This document shows positions 1-13,861 of a stretch of DNA of 29,608 nt, one piece after another. A program made the position numbers and the translations under genes. Every line of letters begins with the position of its first letter. The first letter of the stretch is position 1. The notes beneath the pieces were generated by a model. That model did not search any database. It saw only the letters and a program-made list of their open reading frames with translations, and was not told the origin of the DNA. Location: NCBI RefSeq assembly GCF_000003605.2, contig NW_003154740.1:71635-101242 (forward strand), written 5' to 3'. This DNA comes from Saccoglossus kowalevskii. Its lineage: Eukaryota > Hemichordata > Enteropneusta > Harrimaniidae.

Positions 1-38
1 GTTTGAAAACTTACTATGTTTGGGCCAAGGCCACACCC

Positions 39-545
39 CTAGTTTGTTATGTTTGTCCTGGCGTTTTCTTTTGTGCGTTTCTGTAGCCGTGTTTCTGGAC
101 CTTGTAACTCTGTTGTTTTCTTTGTACTATCCATTTCTATCTTCTTATCTATTACAACCAATTTTCCACTCTTGTAATAAGCAATTTTACCTTGCTTCTT
201 ATAATCCGTAACGGTTTTACGTTGTCGCTTTGTAAGGTCGTTGCCAATGCCGATACCAACCTCCTTAAGTTCCGATCTGGCCGCCAACGCAATCATTTTA
301 TCGTCCCAGTGGTGAAACTTTACGATAACGGGACGCGCACTATTTGTTCTACTACCTGGTGCTCGATGTGCTCTAACTATATCACGAGATACCCACTGCT
401 TTTTGTTCACATGCATATTCAAAATATTCAATACTTGCTCCTTGCATTGGTCAAACGAGTCGGTATCTCCTCAATTCCGTACAGCCGAACATTTTCCCTC
501 CGCAAGATCGATTCCGATTTATCTGCAATATTGAGGATTATTATT
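39..545 (-). pseudogene. L1/Tx1-type LINE ORF1 protein fragment, frameshifted
   Basis: Read on the minus strand, the segment encodes a protein resembling the RNA-binding ORF1 protein of L1-like retrotransposons. An upstream piece (about 545 to 465) contains RRENVRLYGIEE, the junction between coiled coil and RRM in this family. A one-base frame change near 470 leads into DTDSFDQCKEQVLNIL and then a 130-residue open stretch from 431 to 39. That stretch includes RDIVRAHRAPGS, RPVIVKFHHWDDK and NDLTKRQRKTVTDYKK, which fit the C-terminal domain of ORF1 (known family pattern AHR...RPIIVKF...DLTKEQR). ORF2 would be expected to the left, outside the window. The frameshift and lack of an intact N-terminal half mark it as a dead copy. 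The family assignment is by motif recall, not by search. Confidence 0.7.
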
Positions 546-1030
546 TATTTTATTTTATTTGGCAATCAAAACATCAAGTGCGAGATATTCAATAATACAG
601 TAAAATAGGTCTCAGATCGAGGCGAGATAAATTTGTAGTTCACATTACTCTTAGCCACAGTTCTTGTAGTACAATTTTGCACATTTTCGTTTGCTTGGCC
701 CACGTCAGAATTCAGTCTTACCCAAATTTGTAATATAATTAAAATGAACTGTGGTAACCTCACTGGCATGAGCTTAGGGTCAAAGTTGCAATTCAATATT
801 ATCGAGAATCCACCAATTGATTTAAATTAGCCTAAAATAATCGTTTTCCATGAATGCGACACTTTATTGTCACTCAATCGTCTCAACCAATTAGTTCTTT
901 GGGCTGCACGAATGACATACTATTACATATCTGGCGTTGAAAACCCACTTTTGCCCAAGAGTGTGGGGTCTCTAGATTTCCAGAAATTTAGACTTGTCCT
1001 CAAATTTTTGCCGATTTAATTTCAACGAAG
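546..1030. other. Intergenic, no gene seen
   Basis: No coding pattern is convincing here. A 76-codon open frame on the minus strand (566 to 796) lies where the N-terminal part of the LINE ORF1 would be, but shows no recognisable motif. The stretch leads directly into the 22-bp minisatellite. Confidence 0.5.
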
Positions 1031-1703
1031 CACCAACGAGTGTATGAGAATACACTAACGATTGTATGAGAACACACCAACGATTGTATGAGAATACACT
1101 AACGATTGTATGAGAACACACCAACGATTGTATGCGAACACACCAACGATTGTATGAGAACACACTAACGATTGTATGAGAACACACCAACGATTGTATG
1201 AGAACACACCAACGATTGTATGAGAACACACCAACGATTGTATGCGAACACACCAACGATTGTATGAGAATACACTAACGATTGTATGAGAACACACCAA
1301 CGATTGTATGAGAACACACCAACGATTGTATGAGACCACACCAACGATTGTATGAGAACACACCAACGATTGTATGAGAACACACCAACGATTGTATGAG
1401 AACACACCAACGATTGTATGCGAACACACCAACGATTGTATGAGAACACACTAACGATTGTATGAGAACACACTAACGATTGTATGAGACCACACCAACG
1501 ATTGTATGAGAACACACCAACGATTGTATGAGAACACACCAACGATTGTATGAGAACACACCAACGATTGTATGCGAACACACCAACGATTGTATGAGAA
1601 CACACTAACGATTGTATGAGAACACACTAACGATTGCATGAGAACACACTAACGATTGTATGAGAACACACCAACGATTTTATGAGAACATACCAACGAT
1701 TGT
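1031..1703. repeat. 22-bp minisatellite, about 30 copies
   Basis: Tandem array with consensus CACACCAACGATTGTATGAG plus AA (22 bp). I parse about 31 units. Variants include CACACT for CACACC, TACACT, TATGCG for TATGAG, and GAGAC for GAGAA. The first unit carries GAGTG for GATTG, and the last units degrade (GATTTTATG, then GATTGTGATC). Because 22 is not a multiple of 3, three units (66 bp) encode a repeating 22-residue peptide on the minus strand with no stops. This makes long open frames that are not genes. A seven-unit higher-order duplication is described separately. Confidence 0.97.
1315..1622. repeat. Higher-order duplication of seven 22-bp units
   Basis: Units at 1315-1468 and 1469-1622 show the same series of variants in the same order: GAGAC, three standard units, TATGCG, one standard unit, then CACACT. 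The two 154-bp blocks differ at a single base, C versus T in the first unit. This indicates a recent block duplication inside the array by unequal exchange or slippage. Confidence 0.85.
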
Positions 1704-1854
1704 GATCATGTCACCTGAACATACAATATCCAAAGGTTTAGATTTGTTATAGGTAAATTTACCTATATAACTACCCCGGCTCATGCATAGATTTGTGTGA
1801 ATGTATTATTAGATTTAAAAAGACGGTGTGCGGAGTGGATATCTTTAACAACAC

Positions 1855-2173
1855 CACAGGGAGCCCAGGAACTATGATCAACTGTACGCACTCCCTATGG
1901 GGGGGGGGGGTATCGGCTGGTATCTAGTGTAAGAAATAGACAAGGGATGAAGGCTCCAGCGAGCTCATATTTTTTAAACTGGGAAAAACAGACGAACAGA
2001 ATGAAAAATAAAATCTATAAAAAATACCAGGTTGAAGAATATTAGTTGCTCTTTCAAATTTCGCTAAAGCCTTACGTATATTTTACCTATATCTGCAGAA
2101 TAAATCAAGAAAACTACACAAATTGACTCAAGTTACGAATAATTAACGGTTTGCCCGAACGCACGGCACAGTT
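1855..2173. repeat. Dispersed repeat, copy 1
   Basis: A 319-bp segment beginning CACAGGGAGCCCAGGAACTA and ending near GGCACAGTT. It is alignable along its whole length, in the same orientation, with 28495-28822. Shared landmarks are a G homopolymer (12 G here, 1899-1910), TATCGGCTGGTATCTAGTGT, an A-rich middle and ATCTGCAGAATAAATCAAGA. It meets a LINE reverse-transcriptase remnant at its right edge, so it may be part of that element or an independent insertion. No open frame or terminal inverted repeat is evident. The element class is unknown. Confidence 0.85.
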
Positions 2174-2519
2174 CACATAAGAAATTCCACTCCAAGTAGT
2201 GAAAAGCCTTTTCAAAGTCGATCGAGTACCGTAACGGTCAAATTTAGTTTTTCTGTGGGTACCATCACATATTCTATTAGTCCCCCAATGTTCATGTGTT
2301 TTCACAAAGGCCGTCTGGCTCTATATAATAATAGATGGTAATATAATAGTTTGGCAGGACATTTTGTTCCAATGTTATAGTCAATATTAAGTCAACATAC
2401 TGGCCTCCAATTTTTAATAAATCTTCTTGGTCTTTTTTCTCTAAAAAGGATATCATTGCTTGTCTCTGGGATGTTGAGAATTCACTCTTCTCAAAAGAAT
2501 AGTTTATAGGGTTTACCAT
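2174..2519 (-). pseudogene. LINE (L1/Tx1-like) reverse-transcriptase fragment, decayed
   Basis: On the minus strand, three frames together read like the N-terminal part of a non-LTR retrotransposon reverse transcriptase. The first (from 2519) contains SFEKSEFSTSQRQAMISFLE and LEKKDQEDLLK, then EPDGLCENT. This matches the known family order of an SxxQR...LIEKKD block followed by a P(D/N)QTGF block. A second frame gives LIEYVM and TEKLNL. A third gives DFEKAFHYLEWNFL near 2222-2178, the palm motif corresponding to FEKAFDSLEW of L1-type enzymes. Frameshifts separate the three, and the catalytic FADD part is absent, so the copy is dead. It shares orientation with the ORF1 fragment at 39-545 but need not be the same insertion. 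Confidence 0.75.
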
Positions 2520-2929
2520 GTGGATACCGACTAATGGTTAAAACAATTTATAAAAAATCAGCTGATATGCCATTATTGCCTGGGGTTGTGTTCGATGGCA
2601 GTGATTTTAGAGCACTACACTTTCTCCAGTGAAATGTGTCCATCACAGGTTTTGCTTTGCTCTCTTTCCAACTAGTATGTAATATTTGGATTGCTTAAAC
2701 ATCAAGTTATTCATTTTTGTTGAATATAAATTTTCATACTAAGAATGAATTCATTTCACGATTGGGTTTAGTGATGACATTCCCACAGGCGTAAATACTT
2801 TTCTTGATTTTAGTTCATGCAATTGAATTTTCTAGCTGCAAAAAATATTTATTCTTTCGACGTATCAAACTCGGTCTAATGGATACTAGTAACAAAACAA
2901 ACGTGGATTTACGGGGAGACGCTCCATCG

Positions 2930-2943
2930 CCCCCCCCCCCCCC
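2930..2943. repeat. Poly-C homopolymer (14 C)
   Basis: Uninterrupted run of 14 C. It is mutable and error-prone in sequencing, and matches in type the G runs of the two dispersed-repeat copies (1899-1910 and 28546-28559). Confidence 0.95.
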
Positions 2944-3818
2944 GTTCGGATGAGAGACAAATCCACGCCACGACACGAGGAGATTTAATAGCGCCCCCTA
3001 CCAAATGTCTTGATCCGCCAGTGCACAAAGCCCGTTTAGAGTGTCGACATCGTTTTGATCTGTATTCGTCCAACAACGAAGATCACGTTTACGAGAGGTC
3101 GTCCTGTATCCCAGATGGCTACACAGCCTAACACTGAAAGGCGCTGTTTTATTTTGACGTCATGGAAGGATTCGATCGCTGAGGGATTAATAGGAATCAT
3201 ATATAAAACGACAAAATATAATGTTTAAATTTGAAGTTGCTCTTGATTGGTGGATCCAGCTCCTTGGCGTGCCCAATCAAATCATTCATTTTAACAGAGG
3301 TCAAATGCAGCCTGATCTAACACGATCTTTTTTTCCTAACGGGTTCGTGAAGACGGCCATGTACGGTCGGCTTTGCGTATGAGCTTGTATCATCCTTGAG
3401 CTACATGAATATTCATGACTTTCATTGACAAGAGACGAAAGGCGACTGCAAACTGGGGACGTGTATATAACCATTCATCCTCTCGCGAGTAACATGATTT
3501 TGTATGACACGAAACAAAAGGCGATCGACAATGTAACAGACAAGTCAGTTCTTGGCAGAGTACAAGAGGTGACTGTGAAAGCGGATTTCTCAGCGTACAA
3601 GACAGTCAACGACCTGAGAACAGCGCAATGTGAATTTAAATGCAAAGCAACTCATTTTTATCATATAAATCACGTGACCACGAGATGCAGCGACGAGCTA
3701 TGAATATGTAAAATATCGGGTAAATTATCACACGAACAAAATACATTAGTAGGAGCGTCGTCTACAATTTACATCTAGGACACATGGTCACTGACTGCCA
3801 GTGATATAAATATACACA

Positions 3819-3863
3819 TGTCATCCCACGTTATGTCATCCCACTTGATGTCATCCGAACCTA
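3819..3863. repeat. 15-bp triplet repeat
   Basis: Three head-to-tail 15-bp units starting TGTCATCCCACGTTA, TGTCATCCCACTTGA and TGTCATCCGAACCTA. They lie about 420 bp upstream of the tubulin A TATA box. Whether they bind a factor is unknown. Confidence 0.75.
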
Positions 3864-4282
3864 ACTTATGTAGATATCAACCATATGTTCATTTAATGTT
3901 GAATTGTAATCTAGTTGATATTTACTATTATTATGTGATATGAATGAGATAATGGAGCCTGTCACTGTACAGATGTACGCAATATTATGAAAAGACTCAT
4001 CTCACCGCAGTAAAATATTCAGATGACACTCATAATAAATTACGTAATACTGATAAATACGCTTTTTTTAACATTGTCGAATATCTGAACCCCAAAAAGG
4101 ACGCTGTCTTAATAACTGATCTAACATTGCAGAACACATATCTTGGCATCAGTTAAATCGGTTATGTGTGAATCTTAAGATATGGGAGTACATTTCACGG
4201 CGGAATGTTTGCAGTGAAAATTGCAAGCAGGCTTCATATTAAGCACGCGCATTGATACATTATAACTTGAACGTCGTTCAGG

Positions 4283-4290
4283 TATAAATA
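4283..4290 (+). promoter_or_regulatory. TATA box of beta-tubulin gene A
   Basis: TATAAATA lies 109 bp upstream of the tubulin A start codon. About 32 bp downstream, GATCACTGAA (4311-4320) contains a TCACT initiator-like sequence with its A at 4315, the usual TATA-to-start spacing. This predicts a 5' UTR of about 77 nt with no upstream ATG. The box is seen directly; the start site is inferred. Confidence 0.7.
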
Positions 4291-4391
4291 GTAGGGCCGA
4301 GAAGAGGCTGGATCACTGAAGCAAAAGTGTCTGCTGTAGAATTAGTTGATAATTCATCTTTTTTCGCCGTGTCTCGCCTACCATCGTCAGA

Positions 4392-8459
<4,068 letters not shown>

Positions 8460-8557
8460 CACGTTTCCTCTGAGCGTAAATTATCACTGCGATGACCAAT
8501 ATGAACAGTTGTTTTGCGATAAGCTTTCCTTTTTGGGAAACGATTACATTAATTACA

Positions 8558-8575
8558 AATAAACCCGAAAATAAA
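8558..8575 (+). terminator. Poly(A) signals of tubulin A
   Basis: Two AATAAA hexamers, at 8558-8563 and 8570-8575, lie about 100-115 bases after the TAG. They predict a short 3' UTR. Confidence 0.75.
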
Positions 8576-9283
8576 CATGTATTATCTCAAATGTGTTGTT
8601 ATGGTGTAAGTGTTTATTGTATTTTATGTTAGTCAGTCCAGTATGCGGGCAAAATTGTGACCTCGTAGTTTGGGTAATTAATATGCTACTTATCAACTGT
8701 CCAGTTTGCGAATTGAAATATAGAACGGCAGCACTCGTCTGGGTGCGTTCATTCAGCGCCGATGTTCAGCTTGACCCATTTGGGGCAAAAATTATTTCGT
8801 TGAAAACTCAGAATTAATGACATTACAGTATTCTTCACATATGATGACTAGACGCGATGCAAGATATCGAGTTTTACAGACATTCGTAATTCAAGATTTC
8901 CAGTCTGTATTCCGCGACAGTTGTGTGACCGCCACCAACGGCACGTTTTGGAACGTTACGTTACTCTTACCTGATAATGCAACGCAAGCACTGTGATGTT
9001 ATTGACATGTTGAGTTGGCAATGTAAATTTTGTTCGCTAAATAAAACCTAGTGTGACCTGTGTATGTTGTCTTGTGTTCGTGATATTATATGTGTCCTGT
9101 AACTATCCGTATTACCGTGACCCAGGTTGGGGTATGAGGGTCGATCTGTGGGACATCTTTCTTATCGATGAATGAATACACGTCGACTGCCAGTGTTGAG
9201 ACAGGATGCGATAATAACTACGCAACATAGAATATTAGCTGTATAACACAGTTAGCAAACAAATTGATACCGCCTTTATTAAA
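8576..9283. other. Intergenic after tubulin A
   Basis: No gene supported. A 74-codon plus-strand open frame at 8593 starts at the expected poly(A) zone and has no family features. No clear repeat structure is visible. Confidence 0.5.
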
Positions 9284-9395
9284 ATGCAATATGGTAGTAT
9301 GTATTTTTTTAATGTTTGGTTTTGATGCTCCATGTTAATGGAGACAGTCTCAAGCTTTGATATTAAAAAAATACACGTTTCCATCCATATTGCAT
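9284..9395. repeat. Imperfect inverted repeat of about 110 bp
   Basis: The left arm begins ATGCAATATGG (9284-9294), followed by GTATTTTTTTAAT (9301-9313). The right arm has ATTAAAAAAATAC (9362-9374), followed by CCATATTGCAT (9385-9395). The two 11-bp and two 13-bp blocks are perfect complements, with mismatched spacers between them. This is probably a decayed foldback or MITE. Confidence 0.6.
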
Positions 9396-9499
9396 CATTC
9401 TCAAATAGACTCGATGCTGATTGGATGCACAGTTTATGAAATTAGTAGTTGTACGTACGAGTTCGTCGGGGAAGTACTTACATCATGGTTTCATCAATA

Positions 9500-9698
9500 T
9501 TCTAACATGGCTATGCGCCCTCCACCAATCAGATCGCCGTATTCACGATTTATATTCTCTGTATAAATTGAGAAGAAGTTAGCCAGAACATGGCTTTGTC
9601 AGCTGATCTTGATTGACAGGAGATCATCAAAAGAACACACATGATTGGTTAATCTAATGCAACATTTTATTATTGGAGGGCGCATAGCCATGTTAGAA
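9500..9698. mobile_element. 199-bp MITE-like element with 25-bp inverted termini
   Basis: TTCTAACATGGCTATGCGCC (from 9500, arm through 9524) is matched by a perfect 25-base reverse complement at 9674-9698. The interior is about 149 bp with no coding. The size and termini fit a non-autonomous DNA transposon. I see no clear target-site duplication and cannot name the superfamily. Confidence 0.65.
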
Positions 9699-11998
9699 GC
9701 CGGTTATGAAATGACACGCCCTTTATACATGTCATTTTATAAGCTATACCTAAAAATCTCAATATGAACAATCTTTTGCATATAGCTACTACGTTTCAAT
9801 ATCTGCCATTGCAGAAATAAAACATGTAAATTGTCCGAGTTACGAACATTGAGTTAGGAACACCGAGTTACAATAATGAACACGCCCATATTTTAGAAAC
9901 CATGCCGATTTTTTGCAAAACCACTCGATGTTCAATTAACAGTTAACCAATCTTCGTGTTACGGGCAATAGACATATTTGTTTTTGGTGAACGTCCACAT
10001 TAAAGTAACTCGAAATTTAATTAAAAGTTCCGCCTTTTATACACATTTTGTAAAAAAATAAGTCAACGGGAGAATAACGTAATTAATATTCAATTTCATT
10101 TGATTTCATTTTTTCCTGTATTTTTGTACACCTTGCTGTTCAATGACGTCATTATACAGTCGAACGAGATCGATACGTGAAGGAACTTGTAACCGACATC
10201 GCATTAATTTAACCCGATTTACTACCCAAACTAAACTCGATTTCTAGTCTCTGTCCCGCGCGTACTACAGTTACCGTTGGGTTTGTTATACTCCCTTCAA
10301 CGCTATTATACACAGGGACACAAGAGACTCGCCAAGTGCCAGAGGCTAGATAACACTCGCTCAGCGAAACTAGTAGGGTTATAGATTGTATTGTATTGCA
10401 TTGTTTCTAGTCGTCGACCAACGTGTATTGGAAACGGATGTACACTCCGTTTTATCCAGACATGTTGAAAAAGAATGGTATCAATTCTGACTATAATATA
10501 GCTCATACTAAATCTATTGTTTAAAGAGGTGAATGAAGTATGGTTTCATTCATAACACCAACAATTAGTACATGGTTTCCACCATATGGTCAAGCGATGT
10601 TTACAAGGATCGCAGATAACAAAACGTGCATCAATGTTATCATACATCGAAACATGGGATCAATATTTACAAAATGGAATATTAATGAATTTGTTCAATG
10701 GTAAAGGTATCAAACGATACATGTCACGTACATGTGTATTGTATATTTACAACCATAACTCATGGCCCGATAACTAACATTATACAGCTTTCATGTGTAC
10801 ACATTGACCATTCGAGATTGTCTTTCCGACACGACACAACAGTGATATAATTATTGTTTTGTGACACAGGTCGATTTTTTTAAAAATTGCATTGTAAATT
10901 GTCGGTAAAATCTTATTTTAAGTCTTTGACATGTAAAGTACTATGTTTACTGTAACAAATGCAACGGGGGTGGCCGCCCTGCCAATAGGCGAACATCGCC
11001 GACCATTTGTTTTTGTTCCGTTTGATTTGTTAGCTTCTATGGTGTCATCAAATCACCGAATCGCAGACGGGGTTTGATTGAAATGGTCTATATCACTGAA
11101 TTGATATTAGACATGGAACATTTCCTATTATGATTAGCCCGAGACATACGCCAGACTCTTTGGTCTCTCTTGTATGGCCAGTACGTCCTTCTTTTTTACG
11201 TTGTAAGAAGATGATACTAGTTATATCACAGAACATCGAACATTACCTACTTCCAAGGTTAGTTGTTAAGTGCATACACTAACCATAATTTGAGAAGAAA
11301 TGCATGACGGGAACATTGCATTGAAGACATATAACCGATAACCGTTGCAATACACCTGATTACGATTAGTATAACTCGTGAAAGCGGATTTGATTTTTGG
11401 CCAAGTTACTCAAATTTTAAAGGATTTTCAGCTAAGTTTTACTGACAATACAACTTTAATTGTATGTTACGTAGCCTGAGAAGGTCGCGTGTGTTGCGCC
11501 ATCCGCGTTTCGAATGAGTAATCACTTATGATGGGATACAAAAGGGGCATGTGGACCATGGTCCAGAAAATAAAGTGGAAGATGGACACACTTTTATAAT
11601 ACCGTGTTCCTTATATAAAAACGATCAATCAAAATTAATTATAGTGAAATAATGACTAAATAATAATGAAATCATTGACATTCATTTCATTCATTCTATT
11701 ACAGGTTCTATACATTCAGTTTTTTCTCTCTCTTTTTAAACATTTTGTAGAGGAATATTGTATACGCTGTTGTCATGGATACACATATGTCATGCAAATG
11801 ATACTTATTGCATTATAAGGGATATTGTTACTGTACCAAAGATAACATACGGCTCTCACCATCACAATCAGAAAATCATATCAAAATTGACAACCGGATA
11901 ATTGACTGGTTTCACTTTCCATCGAGTCGTATGTGTACATTGGCGCTGATCGCAAGAACTCGCCATTACCCATCTTTCAGTACGTCGGGCGCGTTAGA
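9699..11998. other. Intergenic, AT-rich
   Basis: About 2.3 kb with only short chance open frames on both strands, none with a domain, good start context or splice pattern. No tRNA, rRNA or tandem array seen. Confidence 0.5.
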
Positions 11999-12143
11999 TT
12001 AAAGTGGGAGAGTCGTCACCTGCGCATGCGTCAGATAGCCATAGCGTGTCATTGTTTACAAACAAGCGTTTTTAGTGTGTGTTGCTATCATCGCTTTGGA
12101 CTCAACTCCTGCGCGTGCGCAGGTGACGACCCTCCCGCTTTAA
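11999..12143. mobile_element. 145-bp MITE bounded by TTAA
   Basis: Both ends are TTAA (11999-12002 and 12140-12143), followed inward by long imperfect inverted termini: AGTGGGAGAGTCGTCACCTG on the left against AGCGGGAGGGTCGTCACCTG read from the right. The similarity continues to about 32 bases per arm with only a few mismatches. TTAA is the target duplicated by piggyBac-type transposases, so a piggyBac-related MITE is the best guess. TTAA is itself palindromic, so it cannot prove duplication. It ends 69 bp from the stop codon of the glycosyltransferase gene. Confidence 0.7.
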
Positions 12144-12211
12144 GAGCGGTGATAAAACTTATTTCATGGCAAATGAAAAAAAAACTTGTTTGATTTAAAA
12201 GTGATGAACAG

Positions 12212-13741
12212 TTACAGGCTGAAGCATTTCAGATTCATGTTGAAAAGCATATGTTGTACATTGTTGTGTTGGTCGTCTTTATCCACCAACCGCCCCCGGT
12301 ATTTGTTGTACGTTGGATTAGCTAGTCGGCTATGCAAAATATTAACATCGTTACAGCTCGCTAGTCGAATTTTCCCCAGTCTATTGATGAAATATTCTGT
12401 GTGCCCGACCCGTTCGTATTCTGGGTCGAACACCCCTCTACGAAACGCTTCGGTCCGAGCCATGAAAAACATAGTGATGGCGTCGGCCATGTAGCAATTA
12501 GGATACTCTGGAATCGGGTGGTATTTGTGTCCGCCGTGTCGAATGAAGCAGTCTCCGTCTTGGTCGCCTGTATACCACAATATTGTACGGCATCCAAAAC
12601 AAGATTGTTTCGATTTACCCCTTTCGTCGCCAAATGTTCCACCAATCACGTCTAATTTCACTTTCGGGTTCTCAAATTTATTAATAAAGTTCTCCAATTT
12701 GGTTCCGTTCGTGAAAACAAAGTCGTCGTCGCAGTACAGAAAATACTTAGTTCGGACCTGGCTCAGAGCAAGATTCCGTCCAGCCGATGCCCCCTCAGCG
12801 TGCGGCATAATGTAATGCTTGATATTTGAGCCATTGATCTTTTGTGGCGTCTCAGAATCATCAGCTACGATGATTGTCATTTCGGGATAGAACTGATTCA
12901 CACTTTTCACAAATCGAGTCACCGCATTATAACGTTCAAATGTCTTGACTACCACGGTGACTTTTCTGCTGATAGAACCTGGGCCAGGGTCGATCAAGAA
13001 TGGCACTGTCTGTCTTTTAATATGGATATGTATAGGCACACTGATGTTGTTGAATTGCAGACGGACAATGTCACGATCGTTGATATCATATAATATACTT
13101 GTATAGTAAATGTTACGTAAAGCCTCATCGATTAATGATACAACGACCATACCACGAATACAGAGCACTGTCGTGTGATTCCCAGCGATGTTAAGATATT
13201 TGGACCCATCCGTTATGTGAACGTGCAGTACACCAATAGACTTCTCAGATGACAGCTTCAGTTCGAATATATGTTTGTTTTCCAAGTATTCGACCACGTT
13301 GGGATGGACAGACAACCCGATCAAACGCGTGGTAGCTAATGGTTCTAAGGTAATCCCGCTCCCCATATACTGTATCGGGGTCATAGCATAACATAACGAC
13401 AATGGTTCCGTCTCAGTTTTGTGATAACGTTGCCACTCCATTACTTCTCTATCTCGCCGTCGTTTTCGGTCTGCCTCCAAAGGACCATATGAACTTTTTC
13501 CACATACACATGGTCCTGGCGGGAGCACGGTCACATCCTTTCTGAATTCACCAAAGTCAGACTCCTTCTTAGAAAACCCCGGGTCAATGTGTTCACCTGT
13601 TTGCCTGGCGATAATTAAACTCATGTAACATTTACGTATGTTGAGCAGGAGTGAAAATACGCCGATTAAGGTAAGACAAATAAACACCAGTTTCACTGTG
13701 GAACGAGTGAATATCAGTTTTGACATCGAAACTGCCAACAT
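12212..13741 (-). CDS. Beta-1,4-N-acetylgalactosaminyltransferase-like protein (509 aa)
   Basis: Golgi glycosyltransferase of the GM2/GD2-synthase type (CAZy GT12 by recall, B4GALNT1/B4GALNT2-like), expected to transfer GalNAc from UDP-GalNAc to a glycolipid or glycoprotein acceptor. Topology is type II: a short basic N-terminus, one membrane segment at about 17-34 (KLVFICLTLIGVFSLLLN), then stem and lumenal domain. The GT-A catalytic domain spans about 260-480, with VTVVVKTFER (261-270), VADDS (292-296), GRNLAL (321-326), the metal-binding DDD in YCDDDF (336-341), VGHTEYF (445-451) and DVNILHS (465-471). Sequons are at N188, N232, N303 and N345. Length is close to vertebrate B4GALNT1. The whole protein is one exon, unlike the vertebrate genes. 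The start is the first ATG; M6 is possible. Acceptor specificity cannot be read from sequence. I find no canonical poly(A) signal close to the stop. Confidence 0.9.
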   Translation of the reverse strand: MLAVSMSKLIFTRSTVKLVFICLTLIGVFSLLLNIRKCYMSLIIARQTGEHIDPGFSKKESDFGEFRKDVTVLPPGPCVCGKSSYGPLEADRKRRRDREVMEWQRYHKTETEPLSLCYAMTPIQYMGSGITLEPLATTRLIGLSVHPNVVEYLENKHIFELKLSSEKSIGVLHVHITDGSKYLNIAGNHTTVLCIRGMVVVSLIDEALRNIYYTSILYDINDRDIVRLQFNNISVPIHIHIKRQTVPFLIDPGPGSISRKVTVVVKTFERYNAVTRFVKSVNQFYPEMTIIVADDSETPQKINGSNIKHYIMPHAEGASAGRNLALSQVRTKYFLYCDDDFVFTNGTKLENFINKFENPKVKLDVIGGTFGDERGKSKQSCFGCRTILWYTGDQDGDCFIRHGGHKYHPIPEYPNCYMADAITMFFMARTEAFRRGVFDPEYERVGHTEYFINRLGKIRLASCNDVNILHSRLANPTYNKYRGRLVDKDDQHNNVQHMLFNMNLKCFSL

Positions 13742-13856
13742 TTTGCGCGCTTACAGTAGAGTAAAGTGTGTATTGGTGCACGCCGTTGCCTGCCACATCA
13801 TCCAAGGGAATAATATATTACAAAATGTATATCACTTCTGCAAATGCGTCATTGTG

Positions 13857-13861
13857 ATTGG
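13857..13861 (-). promoter_or_regulatory. CCAAT box upstream of the glycosyltransferase
   Basis: On the minus strand AACCAATCACAAT contains CCAAT about 116 bp upstream of the start codon, next to a TGACGCA-like element. No TATA box is clear. A role in this gene's promoter is inferred from position only. Confidence 0.35.

Larger units (their letters stand above)
2520..4282. other. Intergenic upstream of tubulin A
   Basis: No supported gene. Contents are a run of 14 C (2930-2943), a segment around 3000-3023 whose reverse complement (CACTGGCGGATCAAG) resembles hAT-type transposon ends, and a triple 15-bp repeat at 3819-3863. A 92-codon open stretch on the plus strand (3425-3703) lacks an ATG until 3494 and has no recognisable domain. 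I do not call it a gene. Confidence 0.5.

Noticed and set aside
972-1639. Several long minus-strand open frames encoding VCSHTIVGVFSYNRW-type repeats
   Set aside because: They are the frame-cycling translation of the 22-bp minisatellite, present in overlapping frames with no start context or flanking exons.
3000-3023. hAT transposon end (reverse complement CACTGGCGGATCAAG)
   Set aside because: Only one end is visible and no partner terminus or target duplication could be found, so it is not listed as an element.
3425-3703. 92-codon plus-strand open frame upstream of tubulin A
   Set aside because: It opens at TTG, has no ATG until 3494, and shows no domain or splice context. It could be part of an unknown exon but cannot be supported.
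12401-13093. Plus-strand open frames over the glycosyltransferase
   Set aside because: Antisense shadows of the 509-aa reading frame.
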